Source of the DNA: Methanomicrobiales archaeon
GTDB lineage: Archaea > Halobacteriota > Syntropharchaeia > Alkanophagales > Methanospirareceae
Reading direction: 5' to 3'
Assembly: GCA_003160755.1 (NCBI GenBank)
Contig: QEXZ01000086.1
Location: 1 to 6,668 of the forward strand
DNA: 6,668 nucleotides
Position 1 is the first letter of the stretch, and each line of letters starts with the position of its first letter. The notes under the pieces were generated by a model. That model was given only the letters and a program-made list of their open reading frames with translations, was not told the origin of the DNA and searched no databases. The position numbers and the translations under genes were made by a program. This document shows positions 4,667-6,668 of this stretch, in pieces.

Positions 4667-6668
4667 ATGAATGAAACCAACTTTACAGAAAAAGTATTGA
4701 AAGCATTTAAGAACATAATCAATGAAATAGAAAAGGGTTCATCAGAGTTTGAGGTCAGAAGAACATTTGACGAATTATTTTTAAGGTCGGTTTTGGGATA
4801 CGAAAGAAGAGACATCAAATGGGAAAAGAAAAGGGCGGATTTAACAATTGTAGATGAAAACGATTTTGCTGTTGTAAAAATAGAAACAAAGAGACCGACC
4901 GAGGGTATAGATAAAGCAGAGTATGTGGAACAGGCGTTTAAATACGAAGAAGAAACTACAAAATACATTGGCTTGACTAACTTCCTGAGATTAAAGCTAT
5001 GGGAAATCAAGAAGACAGGAAGCGAGTTAAGGGTTGATGTGGATTTTTCCAGAATCATAGAGCAAAGGAAGTCAGTAGAGCAATTATCAAGTGAAGAAAA
5101 GGCGCAGATTTTGTTCCTCAGTAATTTAGCGAAGGAGTCGCTTTTTGACACCAGCAGGTATGAACGATTTGACGAGACCTATGCGAGGATAGACATAACA
5201 AAGGAAGCAGGATTCAGGAAACTCCTTGACAGGCTGAATTACATTGCAAACGATTTGCTTCTTGGCTATACCTTGCGGACTTTTGAGGACTATAAAGAGG
5301 GCTACGGCAAATATCAAGCGGAATTGAGCAGGGTTGAAAACGAGCTGCGGAACAGCGAAGAGGGAAGTGAGTTGAGCTATGGATTGCTAAAATACAGGCA
5401 GAAGTTGGAAGAAGAATATAAGAAATACGGGTCATTTTCGGGTTTCTGGCTGTGGAAAGAGTATTCAGGGAAGAAAGATATTGCGGATGAGGAAGTGAAG
5501 GAGATATTCTGCAAGGAAAGCATTTACGTATTGCTGAACAAACTTCTGTTCATCAGAATCGGTGAGGATAAGAATTTATTACCGAAGAACATTTCCAATG
5601 GCGGTATAGAGGTTTTGAGGGAAAGAACGATACACGAAGATATTGTTTACAAGCAGGTTCTGGAGTGGGCATTTACCGAGGCGCACCATTTGTATCCCCA
5701 TTTCTATGAGACAGGTATTTTAGATTGGTTCAGAACCGGCGATGGAGAACTGAATCAGCAATTGAACAAAGTTTTATGGACTCTGAACCAGTTTGACTTC
5801 ACACATGTGGATAGAGACATTTTAGGGAATTTGTATGAGAAATATTTGCCGGGAGGTGAGAGGAAGAAGTTAGGGGAATTTTATACCCCCGTTGAGGTGA
5901 TACGGTATATTCTGACTGCGGTTGGCTACACTTACAGTTATGAAATCGAAACGAAAGATTTGCTTGACCCTGCATGTGGTTCAGGCGGGTTTTTAGTTGA
6001 GGCGACGAGGAGATTAACCAGTAGATTTCTGATGAAGTTTGGCAAAGCGAGCAAGGAGGAATTGAGAGACCCGAAGAACTGGAAGGAAATCGTGGGAAGA
6101 TTAACGCCGGATGAGGCGAAAATAATCCTTGAGGCAGTCAAAGAGCATATTTATGGACTGGACATTAACCCGTTTGCATGCCATATTGCGGAGATGAATA
6201 TGCTTTTCCAGGTGGTGGATTTGTATCAGAAGGTCAGGGAAAAGTATAAGGATTATAAGCTCGGCAGGTTTAAAATCTATCAAACGGATTCGTTAGAACT
6301 GCCGAGGCAAAAGCAGTTGGCGGATTATACTCATGCGGGGTTTTTGGAAGAACAGGAGGAGATTGACGAGATAAAGAACAAGAAGTTTGATTTTGTCGTG
6401 GGGAATCCGCCATACGTGAGGGTGCAATTGCTGGATGAGAAGACTAAGGAATACTTAAAAAGAAATTATAGCACAAGTGTTGGGAAATTTGATATTTACA
6501 TTCCGTTTATAGAACGTGGACTCACATGGTTAAAGAAAAGCTCAAAGTTGGGATTTATTAATCCAAATCTCTTTTTGAACAGGAATTATGGGTTTGAGTT
6601 AAGGAAATTCTTGCTGAAGGATTATAGCATTTTACAAATAATTGATTTTGGAGATTCTGGAGTGTTTA
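4667..6668 (+). CDS. Type IIG-like restriction-modification enzyme (nuclease-methyltransferase fusion), 3'-partial
   Basis: The frame stays open for 667 codons and leaves the window, so only the N-terminal part of an enzyme that is usually 1000 or more residues is seen. Residues 27-77 look like a PD-(D/E)xK nuclease: E-F-E-V-R-R-T-F, L-G-Y, R-A-D58, and I-E73-T-K75-R-P as the E-x-K pair, similar to the N-terminal domain of Type I HsdR. A charged helical linker (about 140-390, with a coiled-coil-like stretch at 215-253) leads to an adenine-N6 methyltransferase with motif X G-E-F-Y-T-P (403-408), motif I D-P-A-C-G-S-G-G-F (434-442), Asp499 in G-L-D-I-N-P, and motif IV N-P-P-Y (580-583). It should methylate adenine in its own site and cut unmodified DNA; the recognition domain is off the edge. 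ATG 4667 is the first start after an in-frame stop at 4640. All visible catalytic residues are intact. A methylase-only relative is less likely given the N-terminal E-x-K. Confidence 0.88.
   Translation, partial: MNETNFTEKVLKAFKNIINEIEKGSSEFEVRRTFDELFLRSVLGYERRDIKWEKKRADLTIVDENDFAVVKIETKRPTEGIDKAEYVEQAFKYEEETTKYIGLTNFLRLKLWEIKKTGSELRVDVDFSRIIEQRKSVEQLSSEEKAQILFLSNLAKESLFDTSRYERFDETYARIDITKEAGFRKLLDRLNYIANDLLLGYTLRTFEDYKEGYGKYQAELSRVENELRNSEEGSELSYGLLKYRQKLEEEYKKYGSFSGFWLWKEYSGKKDIADEEVKEIFCKESIYVLLNKLLFIRIGEDKNLLPKNISNGGIEVLRERTIHEDIVYKQVLEWAFTEAHHLYPHFYETGILDWFRTGDGELNQQLNKVLWTLNQFDFTHVDRDILGNLYEKYLPGGERKKLGEFYTPVEVIRYILTAVGYTYSYEIETKDLLDPACGSGGFLVEATRRLTSRFLMKFGKASKEELRDPKNWKEIVGRLTPDEAKIILEAVKEHIYGLDINPFACHIAEMNMLFQVVDLYQKVREKYKDYKLGRFKIYQTDSLELPRQKQLADYTHAGFLEEQEEIDEIKNKKFDFVVGNPPYVRVQLLDEKTKEYLKRNYSTSVGKFDIYIPFIERGLTWLKKSSKLGFINPNLFLNRNYGFELRKFLLKDYSILQIIDFGDSGVF

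Noticed and set aside
4657..5151. Minus-strand 164-codon open frame
   Set aside because: It is Ser/Leu-rich antisense shadow of the restriction-modification gene, whose frame carries recognisable nuclease motifs.

Overview
The window looks archaeal, most likely a methanogen, methane/alkane oxidiser or Archaeoglobus-like member of the Halobacteriota side of the Euryarchaeota. The evidence is a PGF-CTERM sorting signal, an archaeal BRE/TATA promoter, Shine-Dalgarno sites, oligo-T terminators and AT-leaning composition. Species cannot be fixed from the sequence. A complete energy-coupling-factor (ECF) type nickel/cobalt importer fits an organism with a high nickel need, for example for cofactor F430, CODH/ACS or Ni-Fe hydrogenase. 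That need is inferred.

Positions 2-4040 hold the transport locus, all on the plus strand. It starts with the 3' part of a surface-anchored DUF4198 (NikK-like) protein (2-748), followed by an imperfect inverted-repeat intergenic element (762-836). Next is a decayed tandem copy of the substrate-binding component (860-about 1068). A promoter region with a perfect 10-bp palindrome sits just upstream of a BRE/TATA (1095-1134). The tight gene run cbiM (1173-1820), a small NikL/CbiN-like membrane protein (1817-2296), cbiQ (2343-3119) and cbiO (3126-4040) follows. The order K-M-L-Q-O and the NikM-type metal motif favour nickel over cobalt. CbiM binds the metal, the DUF4198 and NikL-like proteins act outside the membrane, CbiQ couples, and CbiO hydrolyses ATP. 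CbiO ends in a striking histidine-rich tail. A hairpin plus T-rich tract at 4052-4078 probably ends the transcript.

Positions 4081-4206 are a second dispersed-type intergenic repeat. The reading frame of a polytopic membrane protein (about 4195-4572) begins exactly at its right edge with no normal start codon, so this gene is probably 5'-truncated.

From 4667 to the right edge runs the first 667 codons of a single-chain restriction-modification enzyme (Type IIG-like): an N-terminal PD-(D/E)xK nuclease, a helical linker and an adenine-N6 methyltransferase with motifs X, I and IV. Its target-recognition part lies outside the window.

I see no RNA genes, CRISPR array, insertion sequence or cobalamin-riboswitch-like element. 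I find no clearly new system. The most informative points are the operator-like palindrome, the His-tailed ATPase, the archaeosortase-type anchor on the accessory protein, and the two genes damaged next to repeat elements.
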